Shown here: positions 8,036 through 15,993 of the stretch, in pieces
Layout: the number at the start of each line of letters is the position of its first letter
Position numbering within the stretch: position 1 is the stretch's first letter
NCBI GenBank assembly: GCA_050331475.1
Contig: JBHJGU010000140.1
Location: 1-58,836, forward strand
Length of the DNA: 58,836 nt
Reading direction: 5' to 3'
Origin: JBHJGU01 sp050331475
Lineage (GTDB): Bacteria > Pseudomonadota > Alphaproteobacteria > Caulobacterales > Maricaulaceae
Translations under genes and position numbers: made by a program
Notes under the pieces: generated by a model
Databases searched by the model: none
Told to the model about the DNA's origin: nothing
Seen by the model: only the letters and a program-made list of their open reading frames with translations

Positions 8036-9934
8036 ATGTTGACCCAGTTGCGCAGCGCGGGGAAATCCGCTGTTGCGATCGTTTTCATCGGTTTGCTTGT
8101 CGCCAGTTTCGCCTTTTTCGGCGTGTCGGATGTGTTTCGCATCGGGGCGGGCGACGCCGCCGCTACCGTTGGCGGCCGGCCGATCAGCGTGCAGAGCTAT
8201 TCCGAGGCGTTCCGCAATCGCGTGCGATCCCAAGCCTTGGAGGACCCCGGCTTCACCTCCGAGCGGGCGCGCGCCGAAGGGCTTGACCGCCAAGTGTTGT
8301 TCGAACTGATCACCGACGTCACGATTGAGACGGTGGCCGATCGGTTAGGGCTCACCGTCAGCGACCGCGCAATTTCAGAGGAAATCCGGAATGCGGAGGT
8401 GTTCCAAGATCCCGTCCGTCAGGTGTTTAGCGAGGACGCGTATTACGATGTGCTCGCGCGGAACCGCCAAACGCCCGCGGCGTTCGAGGCGAACATCCGC
8501 GCGGATATGGTTCGCCAGCAATTATTGATCCCGGCCCAGCAAGGCTTAGCGCCGCCCGCCGCCATGCTCGAACAAAGCTTGTTGTTTTTCGCCGAACAGC
8601 GCCGCGCCTTGGCGTTGATCGTTCCCGCGGACGCCGCGCCCCCGCCCGAGCCGGTGAAGGACGCCGACGTGCGCGCTGCTTACGAGGCCCAGGCGGACCG
8701 GCTTATCCGGCCCGAAGCCCGCGCGATCGACCTGGTTCGGTTTGAAGTCGATGATTTTGTCGGTGGCGTTGATATTGACGAAGCCGAACTGCGCGCCGCC
8801 TTTGAGTATCGCCAGGAGACCGAAGCCGAACCCGAGCGGCGCACCTTCGTCCAAATCCCCGCCGAAGACGAGGCGGCCGCTGAATCCTTAGCCGCGCGGC
8901 TGGCTTTAGGCGATCAGGCCGAGGAGGCCGCCGCGGCGATCGGCGCGGTGGAGCCCTTGCGGTTCAGCGCCGTCCCCCAGGCGGAAGTGATTGATCTCGC
9001 CTTGGCGAGCGCGGTGTTCTCCTTGCCCCAAGGGGCGAGCCAAGCGGTTGAAGGCGATCTGGGGTGGGCCGCCATTCGCGTGGACGTCGTCACGCCGGGC
9101 GAAACGCTGGCTTATGAAGACATTGTGGACGAGTTGCGCCGGGATCTCGCGCGGGAGGAAGCCGAACAAGCCTTGTTTGATGCGCTGAGCGTTTACGAGG
9201 ATGAGCGCGCAGGCGGGGCGAGCCTGATCGAAGCGGCCCAAGCGGCCAACGCGCCAGTGCTGAGCTTTCCCCCCGTCGACCGAACAGGCGCGACGCGAGC
9301 GGGCGGGCCGATCGCAGAGCTCACCGAGGTCGACGGCCTTCTGGCCGCGATTTTCGACACGGACCCGGGGTTTGAACCAGACCTGTTGTTGACCGAAACT
9401 GGCGGCTATGTCGGCTTTGACGTCACGGAGGTGTCGCCCCAGGAACCCTTAGCGTTTGAGGACGTTGAGGCGGATCTACGCGCGGCGCTGGAGGCCCAAG
9501 CCCGAACCCGCGCCGCGGATGGCTTCGCGGAGGCGCTGCGCGAGCGGATCGCCGCGGGCGAGGATCCCAACGCGATCGCTGAAACGTTCGAGCCTGCCGG
9601 GCGGGTGGAGATTGTAATCGCGACGCGCAGCCAAGGCGCGCCGAGTTTGGGCGGGCGAACCACGGCGGCGCTCTTTGCGGCGCGCTTGGGCGACGTGGTG
9701 ATCGGCCCCGCGGCCGAGGCCGGCGACCGCGTGATCGCCCGGCTCGACGCGATCGAACCGCCCGATCCCGCCCTCGCCGCCCAATTCCGCCCCATCCTTG
9801 AACAAAGCCTGACCCAAGCGCTCGTCGATGATGTCAGTCGAGTGTGGTTGGGTGCGTTACAGGACGATCTGGGCGTGGAGATCAACGAACGCGGGGTGGC
9901 GCTCGCGCTCGGCGAAAGCCCCGCGCCCTCATGA
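8036..9934 (+). CDS. ppiD: Periplasmic peptidyl-prolyl isomerase/chaperone, PpiD/SurA type
   Basis: A 632-residue inner-membrane-anchored folding factor for secreted proteins. Seen: N-terminal MLTQLRSAGKSAVAIVFIGL, then a single transmembrane segment (about 13-33), a SurA-N-like helical chaperone region (TVGGRPISVQSYSEAFRNRV and following), an acidic central part with a parvulin-like segment that is weakly conserved, and a further helical C-terminal region. Length and architecture match PpiD. An aggagct sequence precedes the ATG. Its stop overlaps the trpE start (ATGA), so the two are translationally coupled, as in several alphaproteobacteria. Whether the parvulin domain is active cannot be told from sequence. 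Confidence 0.85.
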   Translation: MLTQLRSAGKSAVAIVFIGLLVASFAFFGVSDVFRIGAGDAAATVGGRPISVQSYSEAFRNRVRSQALEDPGFTSERARAEGLDRQVLFELITDVTIETVADRLGLTVSDRAISEEIRNAEVFQDPVRQVFSEDAYYDVLARNRQTPAAFEANIRADMVRQQLLIPAQQGLAPPAAMLEQSLLFFAEQRRALALIVPADAAPPPEPVKDADVRAAYEAQADRLIRPEARAIDLVRFEVDDFVGGVDIDEAELRAAFEYRQETEAEPERRTFVQIPAEDEAAAESLAARLALGDQAEEAAAAIGAVEPLRFSAVPQAEVIDLALASAVFSLPQGASQAVEGDLGWAAIRVDVVTPGETLAYEDIVDELRRDLAREEAEQALFDALSVYEDERAGGASLIEAAQAANAPVLSFPPVDRTGATRAGGPIAELTEVDGLLAAIFDTDPGFEPDLLLTETGGYVGFDVTEVSPQEPLAFEDVEADLRAALEAQARTRAADGFAEALRERIAAGEDPNAIAETFEPAGRVEIVIATRSQGAPSLGGRTTAALFAARLGDVVIGPAAEAGDRVIARLDAIEPPDPALAAQFRPILEQSLTQALVDDVSRVWLGALQDDLGVEINERGVALALGESPAPS

Positions 9935-11436
9935 CTGTGACCCCGTCGGCGGCTGACTTCGCCGCGCGCTATGACCGCGGCGAGGCGCAATTGTTGGTGC
10001 GCCGGGTCGTGGATGATCTAACCACGCCCGTGGCCGCGCTTTTGGCGTTGGGCCCTGAACGCGAGGATGTCTTCCTACTGGAGTCGGTTCAGGGCGGGGA
10101 CTGGCGCGGGCGCTATTCGGTTATCGGCGCGGAGCCCGATTTGATATGGCGGGTGCGTGAGGGCTTGGCCGAAACCGCGCATCCGCCCGAGGACGGGTTC
10201 ATCCCCGATGACCGTCCGCCTTTGGAGAGTTTGCGTGCGGTGATCGCGGGGTCGGCAATCGATTTGGCCGCGGACCTGCCGCCTCCGGCTGCGGGTCTGT
10301 TTGGCTATTTGGGATACGACATGGTGCGATGCGTGGAGCGCTTGCCCCATCCGCCCGCCGACCCCCTCGGGCTGCCCCAAGCGCGGCTGGCCCGCCCGAC
10401 GTTAATCGCGATTTTCGACAGTGTTGGGCAAGAAATCCTGCTGTGTACGCCCGTCCGGCCGAACGACGCTTTGAGCGCAGATGCGGCTTACGCGGCGGCT
10501 TGCGACCGGCTAGATCGGTTTTTCGCCGCCCTCACGGCCCCAGTCTCGCCGGAGCGCCGACCGCGGACGGACATCGCGCCCCGCGCGCTTACCCCCACGC
10601 CCAGCCGGAGCGACGCGGACGTGCGCGCGACCGTTGAAACCTGCAAGCGCTATATCCACGCGGGCGACGCCTTTCAGATCGTACCCAGCCTGCGGTATTC
10701 TGCACAGCTTCCCGCCTCGGCCTTCGCCCTTTACCGATCGCTGCGCCGGCTCAACCCCTCGCCTTTTTTGTTTTATCTGAACCTTCCGGGCTTTTCCGTT
10801 GTCGGATCCAGCCCCGAAATCCTGGTGCGGGTACGAGACGGCGCGGTGACCGTGCGGCCAATCGCCGGCACTCGTCCTCGCGGCGCGACGCCGGCGGAAG
10901 ATGCGCGATTGGAGACGGACTTATTGGCGGATCCGAAGGAACGCGCCGAGCATTTAATGCTCTTGGATTTGGGCCGGAACGATGTCGGCCGCGTGGCCGA
11001 GCGCGGGTCGGTCAGGGTCACCGAATCCTTCGCCGTTGAACGCTATAGCCAGGTCATGCACATCGTCTCCAATGTCGAGGGAACGTTGAAGCCCGATTGC
11101 GATGCGGTGGATGGGCTGATGGCCGCGTTCCCGGCGGGCACCGTGTCCGGGGCGCCAAAAGTCCGCGCTATGGAGATCATCGACGAGGTGGAGCCAATCC
11201 GCCGGGGCTTGTTCTACGGCGCGATCGGCTATGTTTCCGCGGGCGGCGATCTGGATACCTGTATCGCGCTTCGCACCGGGGTGGTGAAAGACGGCGCACT
11301 TTATGTCCAGGCCGGCGGCGGGGTCGTGGCCGACAGCGACCCGGAAACCGAGCGTCTGGAGACCGTGCATAAATCGAGCGCCCTCTTCCGCGCCGCCGCT
11401 GAAGCGGCCCGGTTCGACGCACGCGACGACGCCTAA
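9931..11436 (+). CDS. trpE: Anthranilate synthase component I
   Basis: Converts chorismate to anthranilate with ammonia supplied by TrpG, the first step of tryptophan synthesis. The 501-residue protein begins at MTVTPSAADFAARYD (ATGA overlap with ppiD). Seen: the feedback-binding LLESVQGGDWRGRYSVIG segment, FGYLGYDMVR, then the chorismate-binding domain with SSPEILVRV, RPIAGTRPRG, DLGRNDVGRV and FPAGTVSGAPKVRAMEIID. Full length for the family. It is separated from trpGDC by a gene on the opposite strand, and no leader peptide or attenuator is possible here because ppiD abuts it. Confidence 0.97.
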   Translation: MTVTPSAADFAARYDRGEAQLLVRRVVDDLTTPVAALLALGPEREDVFLLESVQGGDWRGRYSVIGAEPDLIWRVREGLAETAHPPEDGFIPDDRPPLESLRAVIAGSAIDLAADLPPPAAGLFGYLGYDMVRCVERLPHPPADPLGLPQARLARPTLIAIFDSVGQEILLCTPVRPNDALSADAAYAAACDRLDRFFAALTAPVSPERRPRTDIAPRALTPTPSRSDADVRATVETCKRYIHAGDAFQIVPSLRYSAQLPASAFALYRSLRRLNPSPFLFYLNLPGFSVVGSSPEILVRVRDGAVTVRPIAGTRPRGATPAEDARLETDLLADPKERAEHLMLLDLGRNDVGRVAERGSVRVTESFAVERYSQVMHIVSNVEGTLKPDCDAVDGLMAAFPAGTVSGAPKVRAMEIIDEVEPIRRGLFYGAIGYVSAGGDLDTCIALRTGVVKDGALYVQAGGGVVADSDPETERLETVHKSSALFRAAAEAARFDARDDA

Positions 11437-12692
11437 CGGATTTGCGCGAGAAGCCCCGGTTGGCGCTCGGCTCGGCGGCGCGCCCAGACCGCGGATAACG
11501 GCGCAAGCCGGACGGTTTGCGCGTCTTCTGTGCTGAGCCAAGCCTCAAGAGCGTCCAAACTGGCTCGCCGCGGATGCCCGATCGCCACCGCCGCGCCGCT
11601 GGCCCGGGCGGCGGCGGTCGCATCGGCGAGTTTGCGCGCAACCGCAGAGCGTTTGGGATCGTGATCGAGGAAAATATCCCGCGCTAACCCGTCTACCCCG
11701 GCCTGCTCCGCGGCCGAAAGCGCGACGCTGGCCCCTGTGGTGACGGAGTCCAAGAATAAGCGATCATGCTTGGCCAGCGCATCCGCCAGCGCACGCATGG
11801 CGGCTGGGTCTGCTGTGGCGCGACTGCCCATATGATTGTTTAATCCAACCGCCCCGGGCACGCGGGCAAACGCCCATCGGACCCGCTGCGCAATGTCCTG
11901 TGAGCTCAACCCGACGCGCACCGCATTGGGACCGGGATCGTCGAGGCCTCGCGGTTCCATGGGCATGTGCACGAGGACTTCGCGGTCCGCGGCGCGCGCC
12001 GTCTTCACGATCGCCGCGGCGGACCGGGCGTAGGGCAGTATGGCGAACGTGATTTCTCGAGGCAGGCGCTGGGCGCGTTCCGTCCCGGCCCGATCGGGGC
12101 CGATATCATCGATGACAATGGCGAGCAGCGGCCGACCGTCGTCGACAAATCGCGCCGCGTCCGTTCGCCAAGGCGCTGTCAAATGGGGTGCGGGGGGGAA
12201 GCGTGGGTTCGGGCTCAGCGATCCAATCACCACACGCTGCGCAGGCGGCGCCGCGGTGCGGCGTAAAGCGGGGGTCGAGCCGAGGGAACGGCCAGCGCGG
12301 GTTTCCGCTACCGGCGCAGCCTGTGAAACCGGGACGGCGGCGCCCGGTTCGAGGGGGAGCTGCGGGGGCGCGCTGAACCGCGCCTGAATTTTCAGCGGTC
12401 CGCCGGGGCGCAGCCGCAGTTCGGCCCGATCCGGATCGAGCGCGAACGCCTGCGCGCGCGCCAAATCCCCGGGCGCGCTGCGCAAGACCGGAACGTGCGG
12501 GCCGTCCGCGATTTGGGCCGTGTTGGGCGCGAACACCAGGATCAGGGCCGCCACCCCCAACACCGCCAGGGCTACGACCACAATGTGATGTTCCCGTCGC
12601 GACGGCTGGGCGGGCGGTTCGGGTTGGAATCGCACCAACTGGCGACGCGCCTGAGCGAGCCCGGCGAAACTTTGTGAAGCGGCGTGCGACAT
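11433..12692 (-). CDS. Divergent polysaccharide deacetylase family protein (YibQ-like)
   Basis: A 419-residue membrane-anchored protein with a transmembrane segment at about residues 36-56 and a Pro/Arg-rich periplasmic linker. The C-terminal divergent polysaccharide deacetylase domain shows LAIVIDDIGPDRAG, ITFAILPYA, EVLVHMPMEP, GLNNHMGSRAT, LFLDSVTTGAS and AIGHP motifs. The family resembles NodB deacetylases and keeps Asp/His positions, but its substrate and activity are poorly known. Start at 12692 (MSHAASQSF) is chosen because the anchor follows it directly; the frame remains open to 12806. It splits trpE from trpGDC and its stop codon overlaps the trpE stop by 4 bp in convergent orientation. 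Confidence 0.85.
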   Translation of the reverse strand: MSHAASQSFAGLAQARRQLVRFQPEPPAQPSRREHHIVVVALAVLGVAALILVFAPNTAQIADGPHVPVLRSAPGDLARAQAFALDPDRAELRLRPGGPLKIQARFSAPPQLPLEPGAAVPVSQAAPVAETRAGRSLGSTPALRRTAAPPAQRVVIGSLSPNPRFPPAPHLTAPWRTDAARFVDDGRPLLAIVIDDIGPDRAGTERAQRLPREITFAILPYARSAAAIVKTARAADREVLVHMPMEPRGLDDPGPNAVRVGLSSQDIAQRVRWAFARVPGAVGLNNHMGSRATADPAAMRALADALAKHDRLFLDSVTTGASVALSAAEQAGVDGLARDIFLDHDPKRSAVARKLADATAAARASGAAVAIGHPRRASLDALEAWLSTEDAQTVRLAPLSAVWARRRAERQPGLLAQIR

Positions 12693-12824
12693 CGCCGATA
12701 AAATGCCCCAACCGCTGTTAACGTGTGGTTTCGCGGGTTGTCGGCTGGCTGTGATTACATCGCCGCTTGATCGCCCGGCCGCCCGCGTTAGGCTCCGCGC
12801 CATCAAAAACGGGGTGCGCCGATC

Positions 12825-13418
12825 ATGCTACTAATGATCGATAACTATGACAGCTTCACCTACAATTTGGTGCATTATGTGCAGGAACTCGGCGCGGATG
12901 TTCGGGTGGTGCGCAATGATGCGATCACCGTTCAAGCCGCGCTCGATCAAGGCGCTCACGGGGTGATCCTCTCACCGGGTCCGTGCGATCCCGACCGCGC
13001 CGGCATTTGCCTGGGCCTGGTCCGCGCGGCGCCCGAAGATTTGCCGATACTCGGCGTGTGCCTGGGCCATCAAACCCTGGGCCAGGTGTTCGGCGGAACG
13101 GTGACGGCGGCGAAAACCATCATGCACGGCAAAACCTCTCCGATCTTCCACGAGGGCGCGGATGTCTTCGCGGGGTTGCCCTCGCCGTTCGAGGCGACCC
13201 GTTACCATAGCCTTGCGGTCACGTTGCCCGGCGACACGACCGCGTTGCGGGTGATCGCGCGCACAGAAGACGGCGAGATCATGGGCCTGGCGCATAAGGA
13301 TCGCCCGTTATTCGGTGTGCAATTTCATCCCGAATCGATCGCGTCTGAGCACGGCCACGCCATTTTGGGTAATTTCCTGCGCTATTGCGGGCTTGAACCG
13401 ACGCGGTCGGCCGCGTGA
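12825..13418 (+). CDS. trpG: Anthranilate synthase component II (glutamine amidotransferase)
   Basis: Supplies ammonia from glutamine to TrpE. The 197-residue class I amidotransferase shows MIDNYDSFTYNLVHY, ILSPGPCDP, ILGVCLGHQTLGQ (nucleophilic Cys), RYHSLAV and QFHPESIASEHG (His/Glu of the triad). The same family also serves folate synthesis as PabA, and one protein may do both; the trpDC context points to tryptophan. First gene of the trpGDC unit, 132 bp from the divergent deacetylase start, so this gap should hold its promoter. Overlaps trpD by 4 bases (GTGA). Confidence 0.95.
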   Translation: MLLMIDNYDSFTYNLVHYVQELGADVRVVRNDAITVQAALDQGAHGVILSPGPCDPDRAGICLGLVRAAPEDLPILGVCLGHQTLGQVFGGTVTAAKTIMHGKTSPIFHEGADVFAGLPSPFEATRYHSLAVTLPGDTTALRVIARTEDGEIMGLAHKDRPLFGVQFHPESIASEHGHAILGNFLRYCGLEPTRSAA

Positions 13419-14434
13419 GCGGGATCGCTCAGGCGCTTCAGCGGTTGGCGGAGCCGGCGGATTTGGATCCCGCGCTCGCCCAAGCCGCCTTCGCCGATTT
13501 GATGGACGGTGCGGCGAGCGACCCCCAAATCGCGGGTTTCTTGATGGGCCTTCGCGCCCGGGGGGAGACCCCGGAGATCCTCGCCGCGGGCGCGGAGGTT
13601 TTGCGCGCGCGCATGACGCCAGTGCGCGCGCCCGCCCTTTGCGTCGATACGTGCGGCACCGGCGGAGACGCCAAGGGCACGTTTAACATCTCCACTGCGG
13701 CGGCGATCGTGGCTGCGGGCGCGGGCGCGCGGGTCGCTAAGCACGGCAACCGCTCGGTCTCCTCAAAGTCCGGCTCTTCGGACGTGCTGGCCGCTTTGGG
13801 CGTTAATTTGGACATGGGACCAGAGCGCGCCGCGCGCGCCATCGCGCAAGCCGGGGTCGGGTTTCTTTACGCCCCGGCGCACCACAGCGCGGTCGCTCGG
13901 GTCGCCCAAGCTCGGAAAGCGCTGGGGGTGCGCACGGTTTTTAATTTGCTCGGGCCGCTGGCTAATCCCGCCGGCGCCAAACGCCAGCTCTTAGGCGTTT
14001 GGAGCGAAGCGTGGCTCGAACCCATGGCCCAAGCGCTTCAACACCTTGGCGCAGAGCGGGCGTGGGTCGTGCATGGGCGCGACGGGCTCGACGAAATCAC
14101 CAACACGGCGGTGACCGAAGGGGTCGAACTCAAAGACGGTAAAATCACGCCCTTCACGTTGGCGCCCGAAGATGTTGAGCTTGAGCGCGCGGAGCCGGAT
14201 GCGCTCACCGGCGGGGACGCCGCTGCGAACGCGGAGGCGATCGAGGCGCTGTTGCAGGGCGCGCCCGGCGCATTCCGCGACGTTACGGTAATGAATGCGG
14301 GGGCGTGTTTGGTGCTGGCCGACCGGGCGAAGGATTTGGCGGACGCTGTGCGACTGGCCGAGCTTGCGATCGATAACGGCTCCGCCCGGCGCGCGCTTGA
14401 TCAGCTCATTCGCATCAGCCATGACGCCCTATGA
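13415..14434 (+). CDS. trpD: Anthranilate phosphoribosyltransferase
   Basis: Transfers phosphoribose from PRPP to anthranilate. The 339-residue protein has VDTCGTGGDAKGTFNIST (PRPP-binding glycine loop), GARVAKHGNRSVSSKSGSSD, LGVNLDMGPE, FLYAPAHHSA and TVFNLLGPLANPA, all family signatures. It starts at a GTG that overlaps the trpG stop (GTGA), and its own stop overlaps the trpC start (ATGA), showing tight translational coupling of the three genes. Confidence 0.97.
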   Translation: MSGIAQALQRLAEPADLDPALAQAAFADLMDGAASDPQIAGFLMGLRARGETPEILAAGAEVLRARMTPVRAPALCVDTCGTGGDAKGTFNISTAAAIVAAGAGARVAKHGNRSVSSKSGSSDVLAALGVNLDMGPERAARAIAQAGVGFLYAPAHHSAVARVAQARKALGVRTVFNLLGPLANPAGAKRQLLGVWSEAWLEPMAQALQHLGAERAWVVHGRDGLDEITNTAVTEGVELKDGKITPFTLAPEDVELERAEPDALTGGDAAANAEAIEALLQGAPGAFRDVTVMNAGACLVLADRAKDLADAVRLAELAIDNGSARRALDQLIRISHDAL

Positions 14435-15219
14435 CCGACACCCTTTCGCGTATCCTCGCTTATAAGGCCGATGAGGTCGCCCAAGCCAAACGGCGCACGC
14501 CGTTAGCCGCGCTCGAGGCGGAGGCCCGCGCCCTGCCCGCGCCGCGCGGGTTTCTCGACGCATTGCGCACGCGAACGGCGCCGGGGCGGCCCGCTCTTAT
14601 CGCGGAGATCAAAAAAGCCAGCCCATCTAAAGGTTTGATCCGGGCTGACTTTGATCCGCCCGCCCATGCGCGGGCTTACGAAGCCGGTGGCGCGGCCACG
14701 CTGTCGGTGCTTACCGATAATCCAAGCTTTCAGGGCGCGCCGGACTATTTGCGCCAGGCACGGGCCGCCTGCGCTCTACCGGCCTTGCGTAAGGACTTCA
14801 TGATCGACCCCTATCAGGTCGCCGAAGCGCGCGCGTGGGGCGCAGATGCGATTCTGGTCATCCTCGCGGCGGTGGACGACCCCTTGGCCCAAGAGTTGTG
14901 CGCAGCCGCCGCCGATTTCGCCCTCGACGTCTTGGTCGAGGTTCATGACGCCGCTGAGATGGCGCGGGCGCTCGCCCTCCCCTCTCCGCTGATCGGGATC
15001 AATAACCGTGATCTGCGCAGCTTTGAGACCCGGTTAGAGACAACCGCAGCGCTCGCCCCCATGGCGGGGCCCGAGCACGTGCTTGTCTCCGAGAGTGGCG
15101 TCTTTACGCCCGAACATGTCGGGATCGTCGCCCAGGCGGGGGCCAGCGCGATTCTGGTGGGCGAAAGCCTCATGCGCCAGGCGGACGTGGCCCAAGCCGT
15201 GCGGGATTTAATGGCCTAG
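14431..15219 (+). CDS. trpC: Indole-3-glycerol phosphate synthase
   Basis: Closes the indole ring from carboxyphenylaminodeoxyribulose phosphate. The 262-residue TIM barrel shows LIAEIKKASPSKGLIR (catalytic Lys and Glu), AATLSVLTD, LRKDFMIDPYQVAEA (second catalytic Lys), LVEVHDAAEM, IGINNRDLRSF, LVSESGVFT and AILVGESLM. It is a monofunctional enzyme, not fused with TrpF. Last gene of trpGDC; lexA follows after 75 bp. The moaC and moeA genes that often lie between trpC and lexA in alphaproteobacteria are absent here. Confidence 0.97.
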   Translation: MTDTLSRILAYKADEVAQAKRRTPLAALEAEARALPAPRGFLDALRTRTAPGRPALIAEIKKASPSKGLIRADFDPPAHARAYEAGGAATLSVLTDNPSFQGAPDYLRQARAACALPALRKDFMIDPYQVAEARAWGADAILVILAAVDDPLAQELCAAAADFALDVLVEVHDAAEMARALALPSPLIGINNRDLRSFETRLETTAALAPMAGPEHVLVSESGVFTPEHVGIVAQAGASAILVGESLMRQADVAQAVRDLMA

Positions 15220-15241
15220 CCCGAGACTTGACGTCGCATAA

Positions 15242-15256
15242 GAACACTGCCAGAAC
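15242..15256 (+). promoter_or_regulatory. LexA-binding SOS box upstream of lexA
   Basis: GAAC-N7-GAAC (GAACACTGCCAGAAC), the exact alphaproteobacterial SOS box in its reverse orientation (GTTC-N7-GTTC). It lies 38 bases before the lexA start, and a TTGACG -35-like element sits at 15228-15233, so LexA bound here would block its own promoter. This is the only exact copy noticed in the intergenic regions. Confidence 0.9.
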
Positions 15257-15294
15257 GAAACCGGATCAGATTTGGATTTCGGTGCGAGGCGGGC

Positions 15295-15993
15295 ATGCTA
15301 ACCAAGAAACAGCGCGAGCTTTTGTTGTTCATTCACGAGCGGATTCGCGAAACCGGCGTGTCTCCCTCCTATGACGAGATGAAAGACGCACTCGATCTCG
15401 CCTCGAAATCGGGCATTCATCGGCTGATTACGGCGCTGGAGGAGCGCGGCTTCATACGCCGGCTCGCGCATAAGGCGCGCGCGTTAGAGGTGACCCGCTT
15501 GCCAGACGACGCGGCTTCGGGCGCGCCGCGCGGGGTGCCCGGGTTTCGGCCCAGCGTTGTCTCCAACGAACCAACGGAACGGCCCTTGGAGCCAGCGGCC
15601 ATTGCGCCTACCGCTGACGTTCCGCTTTTGGGACGGATCGCGGCGGGCTCGCCGATTGATGCGATCGAACATGAAGTAGACCGAGTGCCGGTGCCCGCGG
15701 ATTGGGTGACGGGGGGGGAGTTCTTCGCACTGGAAGTCGCGGGCGATTCGATGATTGAGGCGGGGATTTTGGATGGGGATCTGGTCGTGATCCGGCGTTC
15801 GGACGTGGCGCAGAACGGCGATATCGTGGTTGCGCTCGTTGAAGATAAGGAGGCGACGCTGAAGCGTCTGCGCCGCAAGGGTAATTCGATCGCCCTGGAG
15901 GCGGCTAACCCCGCCTATGAAACACGGATTTTCGGCCCCGATCAGGTCCGGGTTCAAGGCCGCTTGGCAGGGTTGATCCGGCGGTATCAATAG
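15295..15993 (+). CDS. lexA: SOS regulator LexA
   Basis: Transcriptional repressor of DNA-damage genes that cleaves itself when RecA is activated. The 232-residue protein has the N-terminal winged helix (MLTKKQRELLLFIHERI; SPSYDEMKDALDLASKSGIHRLI) and a 40-residue linker. The S24 peptidase-like domain has the Ala-Gly cleavage site in RIAAGSPID, catalytic Ser in AGDSMIEAGI and Lys in EDKEATLKRL. GAGG precedes the ATG. An SOS box upstream indicates autoregulation. The stop overlaps the end of comEC by 7 bp in convergent orientation. Confidence 0.97.
   Translation: MLTKKQRELLLFIHERIRETGVSPSYDEMKDALDLASKSGIHRLITALEERGFIRRLAHKARALEVTRLPDDAASGAPRGVPGFRPSVVSNEPTERPLEPAAIAPTADVPLLGRIAAGSPIDAIEHEVDRVPVPADWVTGGEFFALEVAGDSMIEAGILDGDLVVIRRSDVAQNGDIVVALVEDKEATLKRLRRKGNSIALEAANPAYETRIFGPDQVRVQGRLAGLIRRYQ

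Noticed and set aside
12693..12824. Trp leader peptide/attenuator upstream of trpG
   Set aside because: The short frame present has no Trp codons and no terminator/antiterminator pair was found.
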